Shown here: piece after piece, positions 20,392 through 29,835 of the stretch
Layout of the letters: each line of letters starts with the position of its first letter
Position numbering within the stretch: the first letter of the stretch is position 1
NCBI RefSeq assembly: GCF_004363045.1
Contig: NZ_SNYJ01000011.1
Coordinates: forward strand, 62,001-126,000
DNA length: 64,000 bases
Source: Aureibacillus halotolerans
GTDB lineage: Bacteria; Bacillota; Bacilli; Bacillales; DSM-28697
Reading direction: 5' to 3'
Made by a program: the position numbers and the translations under genes
Notes under the pieces: model-generated
Told to the model about the DNA's origin: nothing
What the model saw: the letters and a program-made list of their open reading frames with translations, nothing else
Databases searched by the model: none

Positions 20392-21741
20392 TTATTCACC
20401 GAAGTATGCTGCTAAGCCATCGACGATGCCAGCTACAGCATTTGCTTGATAACTGGCTGTCACAATTTTTTGCTCGTCGGTCGGCGTCGTCATAAACCCG
20501 AGCTCGACCAAAACAGCAGGTTGGGCATTTTCTCTTAGAACATGGTAATTGGCTTCTTTTATTCCACGGTTTGTCATTGTTGTGTGAGAGGAAAGCGATG
20601 GCAAAATCGTTGCTGCGAGTGCCTTGCCTCTGCTATCAAAATAAAAGCTACCTACACCTGTTGCCAGAGAGTTGTCCGATCCATCATAATGCAAGGAAAG
20701 AAAGGCATCGGCCGCGTTCGCTTCGCTAATTTGAACGCGTTCTCTCAGTGTTAAATATGTATCATTTGATCGTGTAAGGACGACATTGGCTCCAAGAGAT
20801 GAGAGTCTATCTGCAAGCATTAAACTGGTCCGTAAAGCCACTGTTTTTTCATACGTACTGCCTTTGCCTATCGCTCCTGGGTCGCGACCACCGTGACCGG
20901 CGTCAATGACAATTGTTTTTCCTTGTATGCCACCTGAGCGATTCGCTGGCGGGGCAGGTACATTAGCTGGTGATTCCGATGATGAATCGGTTCTAGAAAT
21001 CCAATTTGCGATATAACCAACTTGTTTTTGTGGTGTTTCAACGGCAAACCAATCGCCTTCTGCCCTGAGAAAAGGCAAGCGGTCTCCTGTGTTTAACTGT
21101 AGCATGATGGAACTATTTGTCGTAGGCGCTGAGCGAACACGGGCACCTTCGACGGAAGACGTCACATAGGATTGAGTAGCTACTGTATCAACAACTGGTT
21201 GTGTAGTAACAGGTGCCGTCCCGATTGCGGCAGGCTGCGCACCGTTTTCTTGGAGAAAATTACTTGATACGTATGCGTTATGGCCTTTGTAATTGACCTG
21301 TGACCAACCGTTTTGTTCGCCTAACACGGTGATTTTTTCTCCAGCGAATAATGCCCCTAAAATGTCACCTTCAGTCGATGGAGTTGAACGGACACGAAGT
21401 TGAGTGGCTGTGACGACGGCCGCAGTCCCGGTTGTAGCGATACTCCCTTGATTGGAAGGTGCATCTGTTTGGGCGGACTGATTTGTCGAAACGAGATACC
21501 CTGCGACCCATCCAGTAGACCCATTTGTTAGCTGAATCTTGACCCAACCGAATTTTTCCTCGACGACTGGGAAGGATTGCTGTGCCTTTACCGTATGAAG
21601 AACGGGGGCTTCTCGAGTAGGTTCCTCACGAACGTTTAATGAATCAGTTTGGACGGTTGCCTGTGATGCAGCATCAACTGGCTGCGTCGTATAAATGAGT
21701 GCGAAAAACAACAAAATAAGAAAAAACCAAGCTTGTTTCAA
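20392..21741 (-). CDS. Secreted N-acetylmuramoyl-L-alanine amidase with three SH3b domains (YrvJ-like)
   Basis: 449 aa. Signal peptide at residues 1-23 (LKQAWFFLILLFFALIYTT, cleavage near VDAA), then three bacterial SH3 domains (each with an LNVR/LRVR/ARVR strand and a GW motif) separated by Ser/Gln/Pro-rich linkers, and a C-terminal Amidase_3 domain: VIDAGHGGRDPGAIG, the Glu in TYEKTVALR, FLSLHYDGS and VLVELGFMTTPTDE carry the Zn ligands and catalytic Glu. Cleaves the peptide stem from the glycan. I use a TTG start just after GGAGGATG; the longer frame adds non-signal residues. Same position as B. subtilis yrvJ. Confidence 0.9.
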   Translation of the reverse strand: MKQAWFFLILLFFALIYTTQPVDAASQATVQTDSLNVREEPTREAPVLHTVKAQQSFPVVEEKFGWVKIQLTNGSTGWVAGYLVSTNQSAQTDAPSNQGSIATTGTAAVVTATQLRVRSTPSTEGDILGALFAGEKITVLGEQNGWSQVNYKGHNAYVSSNFLQENGAQPAAIGTAPVTTQPVVDTVATQSYVTSSVEGARVRSAPTTNSSIMLQLNTGDRLPFLRAEGDWFAVETPQKQVGYIANWISRTDSSSESPANVPAPPANRSGGIQGKTIVIDAGHGGRDPGAIGKGSTYEKTVALRTSLMLADRLSSLGANVVLTRSNDTYLTLRERVQISEANAADAFLSLHYDGSDNSLATGVGSFYFDSRGKALAATILPSLSSHTTMTNRGIKEANYHVLRENAQPAVLVELGFMTTPTDEQKIVTASYQANAVAGIVDGLAAYFGE

Positions 21742-21910
21742 ACAACATCCTCCTTCTAGCTGAATTAAAGCACTCCATTGAATGAATACAATGAAGGATA
21801 GATTATGCACTGCGCACTATTTCGACAAAAATCGCCTATATTCCTTTATTATTCACATTTCGTTTCTATTACAAATGCAGTGCTTTCGTCACGGCTTAGG
21901 AAATGAGCCC

Positions 21911-21939
21911 TTGACACATTGGATGAACCTGCGTACTAT
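21911..21939 (+). promoter_or_regulatory. Sigma-A promoter of hisS-aspS
   Basis: TTGACA, 17-nt spacer, TACTAT, placing the transcript start near 21946, immediately before the T-box leader. Confidence 0.8.
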
Positions 21940-21945
21940 AAAAGC

Positions 21946-22194
21946 AATACAATACGGCGCAACCGTTGAAGAAGAGAGTTGCTAGAAAAGAGCCTGCCAA
22001 GAGAGAAGGATCATCGGCTGGAAATCCTTTCAGAGCGTTTTAGCGAAAGACACTTCCTGAGGTTTTGTCCTGAAAGATGAAAGTAGGGACAACGTTTAGC
22101 AGGCGATAACTGTACAGAGTGATATGCATTTGGCATTTCATGAGGGTGGCACCGCGGGTTAATCTCGTCCCTTTTTTAGGGACGGGATTTTTTT
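21946..22194 (+). promoter_or_regulatory. T-box riboswitch controlling hisS-aspS
   Basis: The conserved T-box core AGGGTGGCACCGCGG lies at 22143-22157, followed by a terminator: GTCCC pairs with GGGAC around TTTTTTA, then T7 (to 22193). Upstream is a stem I region (about 21960-22065). Its 3' side reads AGACACTTCCTGAG (22048-22061). The pentamer GACAC (22049-22053) contains both GAC (Asp) and CAC (His) in overlapping registers, the two amino acids of the downstream synthetases. Uncharged tRNA is expected to pair with the specifier and with the UGGC bulge and prevent termination. Confidence 0.92.
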
Positions 22195-22270
22195 GCGTTG
22201 TTGGCAATTGTACAAATTTGCCTAAACGATTGCGTTGAGCATTGATGAAAACGACTGAGGAGGACAAAAA

Positions 22271-23548
22271 ATGGGCTTTAACATTCCGCGTGGCACGCAA
22301 GATTTGTTGCCGGGCACGATTGAAAAATGGCAGTACGTTGAAAACCATATAAAAACGCTTTGTAGTGCGTACAACTATCATGAAATTCGGACGCCTATTT
22401 TTGAACATACTGATCTGTTTTTACGAGGTGTTGGAGAAAGCACTGATATTGTTCAAAAGGAAATGTACACGTTTAAGGATAAAGGCGATCGCAGCCTTAC
22501 GTTAAGACCTGAGGGGACGGCCTCTGTGGCGAGGGCTTTTGTGGAGAACAAGCTCTTTGGTCTCTCACAACAACCTGTAAAACTTTTTTATATTGGACCG
22601 ATGTTCCGCTATGAACGTCCTCAATCTGGGCGCATGAGACAGCTTCATCAGTTTGGTATTGAAGCCTTGGGGAGTGAGGATCCAGGCATTGATGCTGAGG
22701 TCATCTCACTTGCGTTTAACACGTACAAATCCCTTGGGCTTAAGAAGCTAAAGCTCGTGATTAATTCTCTCGGAGACTGGGAGAGCAGAAAACGTCATCG
22801 CGAATCGCTTGTCGCCCATTTCGAGCCATCGATTCACGAGTTTTGTGAGGATTGCCAGAAGAGACTAGAACTGAACCCGCTCCGCATTCTTGATTGCAAA
22901 AAGGATAAGGAACATCCGTTAGTTCAATCGGCACCAGCCATACTCGACTTTTTATCTGACGAATCGAAAGCGTATTTTGCGGATGTTCAAAAGTATCTTG
23001 ATGCTAACGACATCCAATATGTGATTGATCCGACGCTTGTTCGCGGGCTAGATTATTACAATCACACAGCCTTTGAGATTATGAGCGAGGCAGAAGGGTT
23101 TGGTGCCGTCACAACGTTAAGTGGTGGCGGACGCTACAATGGCATGGTGAAAGAGATTGGTGGTCCAGAAACGCCTTGTATGGGCTTCGGCATAGGCATT
23201 GAACGACTGTTGCTTGCGCTAGAAACAGAAGGCGTTGAGTTGCCTATATCCAAAAAGCTCGATTGCTTTGTTGCATGTTTGTGTGAAGAATCCAAGTTGG
23301 AAGGAAGTAAACTGCTACAGCAATTGCGTCAAGCGGGTCTTTCTGCAGACCGAGATTATTTGGATAAAAAAATGAAAGCCCAGTTTAAAATGGCGGACCG
23401 TTTGCAAGCGGAATTCGTTGTCATTCTTGGTGAAGAAGAATTAAACAAAGGGATTGCGCAAGTGAAAAACATGGAGACTGGCGAGCAAGCCGAAGTGAGC
23501 TTGCAAGAAGTGGTTAAGTATATTCAACAAAGGGGAGCTCAAGCATGA
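22271..23548 (+). CDS. hisS: Histidyl-tRNA synthetase
   Basis: 425 aa class II synthetase charging tRNA-His. Starts [14 protein letters not shown]; motif 2 around [18 protein letters not shown], the histidine-A motif [15 protein letters not shown] (about residue 257), and motif 3 [13 protein letters not shown] are intact, with a C-terminal anticodon-binding domain. ATG after GAGGAGGAC. It overlaps aspS by 4 nt and both are under the T-box. Confidence 0.97.
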   Translation: MGFNIPRGTQDLLPGTIEKWQYVENHIKTLCSAYNYHEIRTPIFEHTDLFLRGVGESTDIVQKEMYTFKDKGDRSLTLRPEGTASVARAFVENKLFGLSQQPVKLFYIGPMFRYERPQSGRMRQLHQFGIEALGSEDPGIDAEVISLAFNTYKSLGLKKLKLVINSLGDWESRKRHRESLVAHFEPSIHEFCEDCQKRLELNPLRILDCKKDKEHPLVQSAPAILDFLSDESKAYFADVQKYLDANDIQYVIDPTLVRGLDYYNHTAFEIMSEAEGFGAVTTLSGGGRYNGMVKEIGGPETPCMGFGIGIERLLLALETEGVELPISKKLDCFVACLCEESKLEGSKLLQQLRQAGLSADRDYLDKKMKAQFKMADRLQAEFVVILGEEELNKGIAQVKNMETGEQAEVSLQEVVKYIQQRGAQA

Positions 23549-25311
23549 GTAGAGGACGAACGCATTACTGTGGCAAACTACGAAATGAACAAATCGGAGA
23601 AACTGTCGAACTAAAAGGATGGGTTAGCACTCGTCGAGATCTAGGTGGCGTCATCTTTATTGATTTAAGAGATGCGTCAGGCATTGTTCAAGTCGTAGCG
23701 GACCAAGAGCTGTTTGCTGATGCCTTTACGACAGCGGAGAGTGTACGAAGTGAATACGTCCTGCACGTAGAAGGAAAAGTTGTGGCGAGAAGCAAAGAAA
23801 CCGTCAACGCAAAAATTCCTTCTGGCGAGATTGAAATTGAAGCATCGCATATCAAAATAGTGAATGAAGCAAAAACGCCTCCATTTCCTATTGAAGATGA
23901 CCTGCAAACGTCCGAAGACATTCGTTTGCGCTATCGTTACCTTGATTTAAGACGGCCTGTAATGCAAAACACATTGAGGCTCCGTCATCAGGTGTTTAAA
24001 ACGATTCGTCACTATCTTGATGATCTTGAATTCACTGAAGTAGAAACACCGATGCTGACAAAGAGCACACCTGAAGGCGCGCGTGATTATCTTGTGCCAA
24101 GCCGTGTGCACCCAGGCGAATTTTTCGCCCTTCCACAATCACCACAGCTCTTCAAACAGCTGTTGATGGTATCTGGACTCGAAAGATATTATCAGATTAC
24201 GAAGTGCTTTCGTGATGAAGACTTGCGAGCCGATCGTCAGCCAGAATTTACACAGCTCGACCTTGAAATGTCGTTTTTCGAAAAAGATGAGCTGTTTGCG
24301 ATGATGGAAAAGATGGTTGTTAAGATTTTCAAAGACGTGAAAGGTATCGAAATTGATTCTTCGTTCCCACGTATGACGTATGACGAAGCAATGGCACGTT
24401 ACGGCTCCGACAAACCCGATACACGCTTTGGTGTCGAGCTGAAGAATTTTTCAGACCTAGCAACAGCTTGTGATTTTAAAGTCTTCCGTCAAGCCATTGA
24501 GAACGGTGGACAGGTGAAGGGCATTTGTGTACCAGGCGCTGCCGATCGATACTCGCGTAAAGAAATTGATCAGCTTGCTGATTTTGCTGCGCAATACAAG
24601 GCAAAAGGACTCGCTTGGCTCAAGGTAGAGGAAGATGGAGTCAAAGGACCAATTGCGAAATTCTTTAATGACGCCGACTTTGACCTAATGATTGAGCGGT
24701 TTGCGGCCAATAAAGGCGATTTGCTGTTGTTTGTTGCCGACAAGCCTAGCGTCGTAGCCGATACACTAAGTGCATTACGTTTGCGTTTTGGCAAAGAGTT
24801 TGACCTCATTGATCAAAAGGCCCATCACTTATTATGGGTTACAGAATGGCCGTTGCTTGAGTATGATGACGAAACAAATCGTTATCACGCCGCGCATCAT
24901 CCATTTACATCGCCTGTTGCAGAAGACTTGGATAAGCTTGAGAGCAACCCAGCCGACGTAAAAGCTGAAGCGTATGATCTTGTCTTGAACGGGTACGAAA
25001 TTGGTGGGGGATCGCTTCGTATTCATGAAAATGACGTTCAAAAGCGTATGTTTAAGGCGATTGGTTTCAGTGAGGAAGAAAGTCAGGAGCAATTTGGCTT
25101 TTTGCTTGACGCCTTAGAATATGGCACGCCACCACACGGCGGTATCGCATTTGGATTAGATCGACTAGTCATGCTGCTAGCCGAACATTCCAACTTGCGT
25201 GAGGTCATTGCCTTTCCGAAAACGGCGAGTGCATCTGATGTGATGACCGCAGCGCCATCAGCTGTCAGCAAGAAACAGCTCAGCGATTTGCATATTGATC
25301 TAGATGTGTAA
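23545..25311 (+). CDS. aspS: Aspartyl-tRNA synthetase (bacterial type)
   Basis: 588 aa, with the N-terminal OB anticodon-binding domain ([19 protein letters not shown]), class II core with motif 2 [19 protein letters not shown], a bacterial GAD insertion (about residues 290-400), and motif 3 [14 protein letters not shown]. Starts [12 protein letters not shown]. Overlap with hisS gives translational coupling. Whether it is discriminating or also charges tRNA-Asn cannot be settled by eye; no gat genes are in the window. Confidence 0.97.
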   Translation: MSRGRTHYCGKLRNEQIGETVELKGWVSTRRDLGGVIFIDLRDASGIVQVVADQELFADAFTTAESVRSEYVLHVEGKVVARSKETVNAKIPSGEIEIEASHIKIVNEAKTPPFPIEDDLQTSEDIRLRYRYLDLRRPVMQNTLRLRHQVFKTIRHYLDDLEFTEVETPMLTKSTPEGARDYLVPSRVHPGEFFALPQSPQLFKQLLMVSGLERYYQITKCFRDEDLRADRQPEFTQLDLEMSFFEKDELFAMMEKMVVKIFKDVKGIEIDSSFPRMTYDEAMARYGSDKPDTRFGVELKNFSDLATACDFKVFRQAIENGGQVKGICVPGAADRYSRKEIDQLADFAAQYKAKGLAWLKVEEDGVKGPIAKFFNDADFDLMIERFAANKGDLLLFVADKPSVVADTLSALRLRFGKEFDLIDQKAHHLLWVTEWPLLEYDDETNRYHAAHHPFTSPVAEDLDKLESNPADVKAEAYDLVLNGYEIGGGSLRIHENDVQKRMFKAIGFSEEESQEQFGFLLDALEYGTPPHGGIAFGLDRLVMLLAEHSNLREVIAFPKTASASDVMTAAPSAVSKKQLSDLHIDLDV

Positions 25312-25328
25312 AAATAATCTGACTACTA

Positions 25329-25357
25329 TTGCAACGCTTTGTTGTCTATGATATAGT
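25329..25357 (+). promoter_or_regulatory. Promoter of 6S RNA
   Basis: TTGCAA, 17-nt spacer, TATAGT; predicted start near 25364, at the 5' end of the 6S-like sequence. Confidence 0.75.
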
Positions 25358-25363
25358 TTTAGA

Positions 25364-25555
25364 AAGAAGTCCTGAAGTGTACGTGTTTCCTCGCCTTGTT
25401 TTGACCGAACAATAGTGTGATCGGGAGCGATTGTTTTTCGGATGCCTTCATGCCTCGTAAGCTGAGGAAGGAGAAGATTTCGGAAACTGCGCACCCACCT
25501 GTGAAGAGCGGGTTCAAAACACTTGAGGAGACGGCACCATTGGGGTTTCTTTCTT
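25364..25555 (+). ncRNA. ssrS: 6S RNA (SsrS/BsrA type)
   Basis: Located just downstream of aspS, the position of bsrA (6S-1) in B. subtilis. The sequence AGTCCTGAAGTGT near the 5' end, TTTTGACCGAACAATAGTG and GTGATCGGGAGCG match my recollection of Bacillus 6S RNA, and the 3' segment ACACTTGAGGAGAC pairs with the 5' segment GTCCTGAAGTGT to close the molecule. 6S RNA mimics an open promoter and sequesters sigma-A RNA polymerase. The 3' end is approximate. Confidence 0.88.
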
Positions 25556-25634
25556 TATGTTGACTTAGGATAAAGATTAAAAATACGTAAACACAAAAAG
25601 ATAAGTGAAGCAATCTCATAACTAATTTACTGAG

Positions 25635-25677
25635 AAAAACTCTGAACGATTCAATTGAATCTGTTCGGAGTTTTATT
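25635..25677 (+). terminator. Terminator-like hairpin downstream of 6S RNA
   Basis: AAAACTCTGAACGATTC pairs with GAATCTGTTCGGAGTTTT (one mismatch) around AATT, then ATTTAATT. The ACTCC-GAACA stem resembles hairpins at 26183 and 60651, all beside copies of the dispersed repeat. Confidence 0.6.
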
Positions 25678-25848
25678 TAATTCAGGTTCCTTAATACGTG
25701 CAGTATGAGTTCTTTACAAAGACATAAACATATTCGAAGATCAATCCTGCGAAGCAGATGATCTTCGGTCACAAGTTATGAAGCAAAGTGGCTAAACTAA
25801 ATTTTCATTTTCTCCATTGTAATAAGAACATAAAAAAATAAAAACACT

Positions 25849-26173
25849 TTACGCAAAAAACAAAACATCAGCGTAGTCAAAATACGTAGACTCCTGCGGC
25901 AAAGAAAACACGACGAGGTCTTTTTGAGTCGATGTTGCACTTGTACCCTTTAGGGTGAAACAGCGCGAGCTGAAGATCCCGGAGGAAAGCCGCTTATGCT
26001 TTCCGAGGAAGCTGAAGCCGTGCCAGGCGGCATAGAAAACACGACGAGGTCTTCTCGAGTCGATGTTGCACTTGTACCCGTAGGGTGAAAAGAAAACACG
26101 ATGAGGTACTCGCGAATCGATGTTGACCTTATACCCTTTAGGGTGCAAGCGAAGTATTTTGACGAAGCGGTCA
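25849..26173 (+). repeat. Dispersed intergenic repeat, copy C
   Basis: Plus-oriented, about 308 bp between the left motif (from 25866, CATCAGCGTAGTCAAAATAC) and right motif (to 26173, GAAGTATTTTGACGAAGCG). It carries three hairpin modules (about 25906-25962, 26036-26090, 26094-26145), the last two adjacent, with the GCGCGAGCTGAAGATCCC segment between the first and second. Sits between 6S RNA and the convergent RsfA-like gene. The open frames across it are not believable genes. Confidence 0.85.
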
Positions 26174-26182
26174 GTGTCTTAA

Positions 26183-26225
26183 AAACAAAACTCCAAACAG
26201 ATTAAATTGAAACTGTTTGGAGTTT
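26183..26225 (-). terminator. Terminator of the RsfA-like gene
   Basis: On the minus strand AAACTCCAAACAG pairs with CTGTTTGGAGTTT around a 12-nt A/T loop, then TGTTTTT. It is 50 nt after the stop codon. Confidence 0.75.
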
Positions 26226-26275
26226 ATATAAGTGATTTTTACATAAATTGTATTTATTTTTTCTCATAACGGTCT

Positions 26276-26911
26276 CTATTTCGCCACTTGTGTGAAGTTC
26301 CCATCCTCGTCCATACGAAACCGACCGACGGAGGCATTTTGATCAAGCTTTGTACGCCGTCTCGCTTTATCCATCATAAGCACAAAGGTTTGGTAATCCT
26401 CTTGGATATCCTCATAGTCATCCTTCAAACGCTGATAGCTTTCCTCAAGCTCTTGAATCTCTTCCTTCTGCTTTTCATACAACCGTTGAAGCTGTTCATG
26501 ATCCTCTGCCAGCACCTGAGACTGTTTTTCATCAAAGGTACTCAAAAATTGGATGACGTCCTGTAAAGAAGTCATTGATGTTTTTGCAGCGGTAGGGGAA
26601 GGTGACTGTGTGATTCCTTCTGTAGCACGCTTTACCGGTTCGTCTCTTATATGCCCAGGGACGTACGCTTGAGCTTGTTCTTTCTTATATGCCTTGCGCT
26701 GTTTTTTGGCCATGGCAATCGCTTGTTCATATTTATTGCGAATTTCTGCATTCCAACGAAAGCCACACGCAGCAGATGTTCGATTTAATGCATCGCCCAC
26801 TTCATCAAAGGCTTTTAATTGTGTGCTTCCTTCACGTATGTGACGAAGGACAGTTTCTGCAAGCAGGAGGTCATCTTCATGCGACCAAGCATCCTGTCTC
26901 ACTTTAATCAT
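26276..26911 (-). CDS. RsfA-family sporulation transcriptional regulator
   Basis: 211 aa. N-terminal Myb/SANT-like DNA-binding region [20 protein letters not shown] and [15 protein letters not shown], typical of the prespore-specific regulator RsfA and its paralogue YlbO, followed by a basic stretch ([13 protein letters not shown]), a low-complexity linker, and a C-terminal coiled coil (about residues 125-190, Glu/Gln/Leu rich). In B. subtilis RsfA modulates sigma-F dependent genes. ATG after AGGAGC. Whether it is the rsfA orthologue or a paralogue is open. Confidence 0.82.
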   Translation of the reverse strand: MIKVRQDAWSHEDDLLLAETVLRHIREGSTQLKAFDEVGDALNRTSAACGFRWNAEIRNKYEQAIAMAKKQRKAYKKEQAQAYVPGHIRDEPVKRATEGITQSPSPTAAKTSMTSLQDVIQFLSTFDEKQSQVLAEDHEQLQRLYEKQKEEIQELEESYQRLKDDYEDIQEDYQTFVLMMDKARRRTKLDQNASVGRFRMDEDGNFTQVAK

Positions 26912-27004
26912 ATTGTTCAGCTCCTAGTTTATGAGATTTGGACGGCACCCAAGGCGTCTTCGTCCCGCTTTACTAGTGAACAGTATGACCGCTCTGCGCT
27001 TGAC

Positions 27005-28330
27005 TTATACGTCTTTTTTACGTTGAAGGAAATAATCAAGTCGTTTCTGGACCGTTTTTTCGTACCCTCGATCAGTAGGTTGGTAGAAGGTGCGTTTACT
27101 TAAGTGCTCTGGCAGATACGCCTGTGGCACATACCCGCCCTCATAATCGTGTGGGTATTTGTAATCCAGCCCTCGCCCAAGCTCTTTAGCTCCTGGATAA
27201 TGACCGTCACGAAGGTGAGCGGGAACTAAGCCGCCTTTTTCCTTTTCAACCGTGCGAAGGGCAGCATCAATTCCGGTAATCACACGATTGCTTTTTGGAG
27301 CAGTTGCAAGATAGAGAGCGGCTTCTGCTAGAGGAATTCGAGCTTCTGGCATGCCAATAAAATCAACCGCACGTGCCGCAGCCTCAGCGATAAGGAGTGC
27401 GTTTGGATCCGCTAGGCCAACATCCTCAGCGGCATGAACAAAGAGACGGCGAGCGATAAAGCGCGGATCTTCACCAGCATAGATCATTTTGGCGAGCCAA
27501 TATAGCGTGGCATCGGGGTCAGAGCCGCGAATGCTCTTAATGAATGCCGAAATAACGTCGTAATGCTCATCGCCGTTTTTATCATAGTGGACGACGCGAC
27601 GCTGAATGGATTCCTCTGCGGCTTCCAAAGAAATCTGGATTTCGCCATTGTCCGCAGGTGACGTTGTGAGAACGGCAAGCTCTAGGGCGTTGAGTGCTGT
27701 TCGAGCATCTCCAGTTGCGACGTCGACGAGGTGTGCGAGAGCGTCTTCCGCTATTTCAATTGCGTACTCACCGTACCCGCGTTCTTTATCTTGAATCGCT
27801 TGCTGGAGAACATGTTTTACGTCATCGTTTGTTAAAGAATGAAATTCGAAAAGGCGTGATCGTGACAAGAGCGCCCGATTAATTTCAAACATTGGATTTT
27901 CTGTCGTTGCCCCAATGAGGACAATCGTCCCGTCCTCAACAAAAGGGAGCAGGGCATCTTGCTGGCTTTTATTGAAGCGATGAATTTCATCGATAAATAA
28001 AATCGTTTTCGTTTCATTCATCAGCAGCTGTTCCTTCGCGTTTGTTGTTACTTCGCGAATATCCTTTACGCCTGAAGAGACGGCATTTAATTGCTCAAAG
28101 ATACCTGACGTCGTATGGGCGATAATTCTGGCCAACGTTGTTTTTCCAGTGCCAGGCGGTCCAAAGTAGATCATCGGAGTGAGCTGGTCTGCTTCAACAG
28201 CTCTGCGCAGTAGCTTTCCTTTGCCGATGATGTGTGCTTGACCAATAAACTCATCAAGTGTTCGCGGACGCATGCGCGAAGCGAGAGGCGTCCCTTTTGG
28301 CGACCGGTTATTCATTGAAAATAGATCCAT
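27005..28330 (-). CDS. rarA: Replication-associated recombination protein A (RarA/MgsA, YrvN)
   Basis: 441 aa AAA+ clamp-loader-like ATPase acting at stalled forks. Walker [16 protein letters not shown], Walker [15 protein letters not shown], sensor 1 GATTENP, and the C-terminal RarA tetramerisation region including [16 protein letters not shown] and [19 protein letters not shown] start at the ATG 7 nt after AGGAGG; a longer frame adds 10 residues and overlaps the ribosome site. Divergent from yczE-like. In B. subtilis yrvN likewise precedes cymR. Confidence 0.94.
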   Translation of the reverse strand: MDLFSMNNRSPKGTPLASRMRPRTLDEFIGQAHIIGKGKLLRRAVEADQLTPMIYFGPPGTGKTTLARIIAHTTSGIFEQLNAVSSGVKDIREVTTNAKEQLLMNETKTILFIDEIHRFNKSQQDALLPFVEDGTIVLIGATTENPMFEINRALLSRSRLFEFHSLTNDDVKHVLQQAIQDKERGYGEYAIEIAEDALAHLVDVATGDARTALNALELAVLTTSPADNGEIQISLEAAEESIQRRVVHYDKNGDEHYDVISAFIKSIRGSDPDATLYWLAKMIYAGEDPRFIARRLFVHAAEDVGLADPNALLIAEAAARAVDFIGMPEARIPLAEAALYLATAPKSNRVITGIDAALRTVEKEKGGLVPAHLRDGHYPGAKELGRGLDYKYPHDYEGGYVPQAYLPEHLSKRTFYQPTDRGYEKTVQKRLDYFLQRKKDV

Positions 28331-28554
28331 GCCAGTCCTCCTATTCATGGATGGTCCCATGTCAGCTTAGATTGCTCTGTTTTCTAAGCTGTGATGGAAG
28401 CGTTCCTATCTCAGCGGTGATATACTAGAGTCATCAGCGCTACAATCTGTTCGAAACATACACCACTGTAGCCAACAATGCAAGAAAGATTGGTTTCATG
28501 ATATAATGTGTTCAGTTTTGTCGCATGATGTATAAAAGGAGCTGTATACACAGG

Positions 28555-29229
28555 TTGAGGCGAAGAGTGATTCGTATAAGTGTTTTCCTAATCGGCATGG
28601 CCGTTATGGCTTTTGGTATTGCGATGATGATACGAGCAGACCTCGGTAGTGCGCCTTGGGATGTTCTGCATATTGGCTTGTACAAACAACTTGGTCTGAC
28701 CATCGGAACGTGGTCCATCATTATTGGATGTATGATTCTTGGTATGTCTTCCATTTTAGAGCGTGAGTGGCCAAAGGCAGGTGCCTTTGTGAATATGGTA
28801 CTTGTCGGAGTTTTTATTGATGTATATTTATTAATGCCTTGGTTTAAAACGCCAGAAATGCTCATTTTTCAATGGACAATGCTGCTAGCAGGCATTATGA
28901 TCATTGGTTTTGGCATCGGCATGTACATTTCAGCAAATCTTGGTGCTGGCCCAAGAGATTCATTAATGCTTGCATTAACGAAACGAACAGGGTGGCCCGT
29001 CCGACGAATTCGAAGTGCAATGGAAATGATTGTACTCACATGTGGTTGGTTGCTTGGGGGACCCGTTTTTTGGGGAACACTTATTTTTACATTTGGTATT
29101 GGTCCCGTCGTAGGGGTGACGCTTCCAATGTGCGAACGAAGTATGACATATTTGTTGAACAGGAGAGATCAAAATGAAAATATCGACAAAAGGAAGATAC
29201 GGTCTAACCATTATGATCGCGTTGGCTAA
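28555..29229 (+). CDS. YczE/YitT-family membrane protein
   Basis: 224 aa with five or six transmembrane helices. MIRADLGSAPWDVLHIGL (about residue 27) and its internal repeat ISANLGAGPRDSLMLAL are the YczE signature. Start is uncertain: TTG 28555 follows AAAGGAG by 14 nt and fits the family N-terminus; ATG 28525 has no ribosome site and lies only about 11 nt after the likely transcript start. An extended -10 TGATATAAT (28499-28507) lies upstream. Its last 56 nt overlap the start of cymR. Function unknown. Confidence 0.78.
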   Translation: MRRRVIRISVFLIGMAVMAFGIAMMIRADLGSAPWDVLHIGLYKQLGLTIGTWSIIIGCMILGMSSILEREWPKAGAFVNMVLVGVFIDVYLLMPWFKTPEMLIFQWTMLLAGIMIIGFGIGMYISANLGAGPRDSLMLALTKRTGWPVRRIRSAMEMIVLTCGWLLGGPVFWGTLIFTFGIGPVVGVTLPMCERSMTYLLNRRDQNENIDKRKIRSNHYDRVG

Positions 29230-29593
29230 AAAAACTGGTGATACACCGACATCGTTAAAATCAATTGCGCAGGATCATAACCTGTCAGAGCATTACCTTG
29301 AGCAGTTAATCGCCCCATTAAGGAACGCAGGGCTTGTGAAAAGTATCCGTGGTGCATACGGAGGGTACGTGCTAGCAAAAGATGCAGCGACAATTACGTC
29401 AGGGGATATTATTCGTGTGCTTGAAGGACCGATTAGTCTCGTTGAAGTATTAGAAGATGAAGAACCTGCGAAACGTGACCTATGGATTCGTATTCGTGAT
29501 GCGGTCAAGGATGTTCTTGACAACACGACGCTTGAAGATTTGGCGAATTACGAGAGCAATGATGAGCAAGAATCCTACATGTTTTATATTTAA
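29174..29593 (+). CDS. cymR: Rrf2-family cysteine metabolism repressor CymR
   Basis: 139 aa Rrf2 winged-helix regulator: MKISTKGRYGLTIMIALAKK, recognition helix LSEHYLEQLIAPLRNAGLVKSIRGAYGGY. It has no cysteine, so it is not an Fe-S IscR; it matches CymR, which with CysK represses cysteine uptake and synthesis genes in B. subtilis. Gene order cymR-iscS-mnmA is the B. subtilis one. ATG after GGAGAG, inside the end of the YczE-like gene. Confidence 0.92.
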   Translation: MKISTKGRYGLTIMIALAKKTGDTPTSLKSIAQDHNLSEHYLEQLIAPLRNAGLVKSIRGAYGGYVLAKDAATITSGDIIRVLEGPISLVEVLEDEEPAKRDLWIRIRDAVKDVLDNTTLEDLANYESNDEQESYMFYI

Positions 29594-29835
29594 GCTAAAA
29601 ATATCATTAAATCCGAAGGCTGAAAAACCTAAACTGAACGAAAACGTTTGTTTGCTCTAAGCGCAAAGTCTTAGGAGGCGAGGCGCTGCCATAAGGGCAA
29701 TGAGCACCGGACAAGGCAAAGCAACGAAGAAAGCAAGCGTTTCTCATCAGCCTAAAAAAAACGCGGAGGCTGAGCGTGTGTGACCCCTAAAACACCAAAG
29801 CCTCCTTGCACGCACTAGAAAGGAAGGCTTTCTTA
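29594..29835 (+). promoter_or_regulatory. Structured iscS leader with competing helices over the ribosome-binding site
   Basis: In the 242-nt gap four segments can pair in two ways. State 1: CAGCCT (29748-29753) with AGGCTG (29767-29772), and AAAGCCTCCTT (29797-29807) with AAGGAAGGCTTT (29820-29831), the latter burying the iscS Shine-Dalgarno. State 2: GGAGGCT (29765-29771) with AGCCTCC (29799-29805), freeing it. A 27-codon frame (29700-29783) runs across the first two segments; its upstream AAGGG is only 2 nt away, so its translation is uncertain. Confidence 0.5.

Noticed and set aside
25866-26173. Insertion sequence with a transposase
   Set aside because: No copy of the repeat family contains a transposase-like frame; if mobile they must be non-autonomous.
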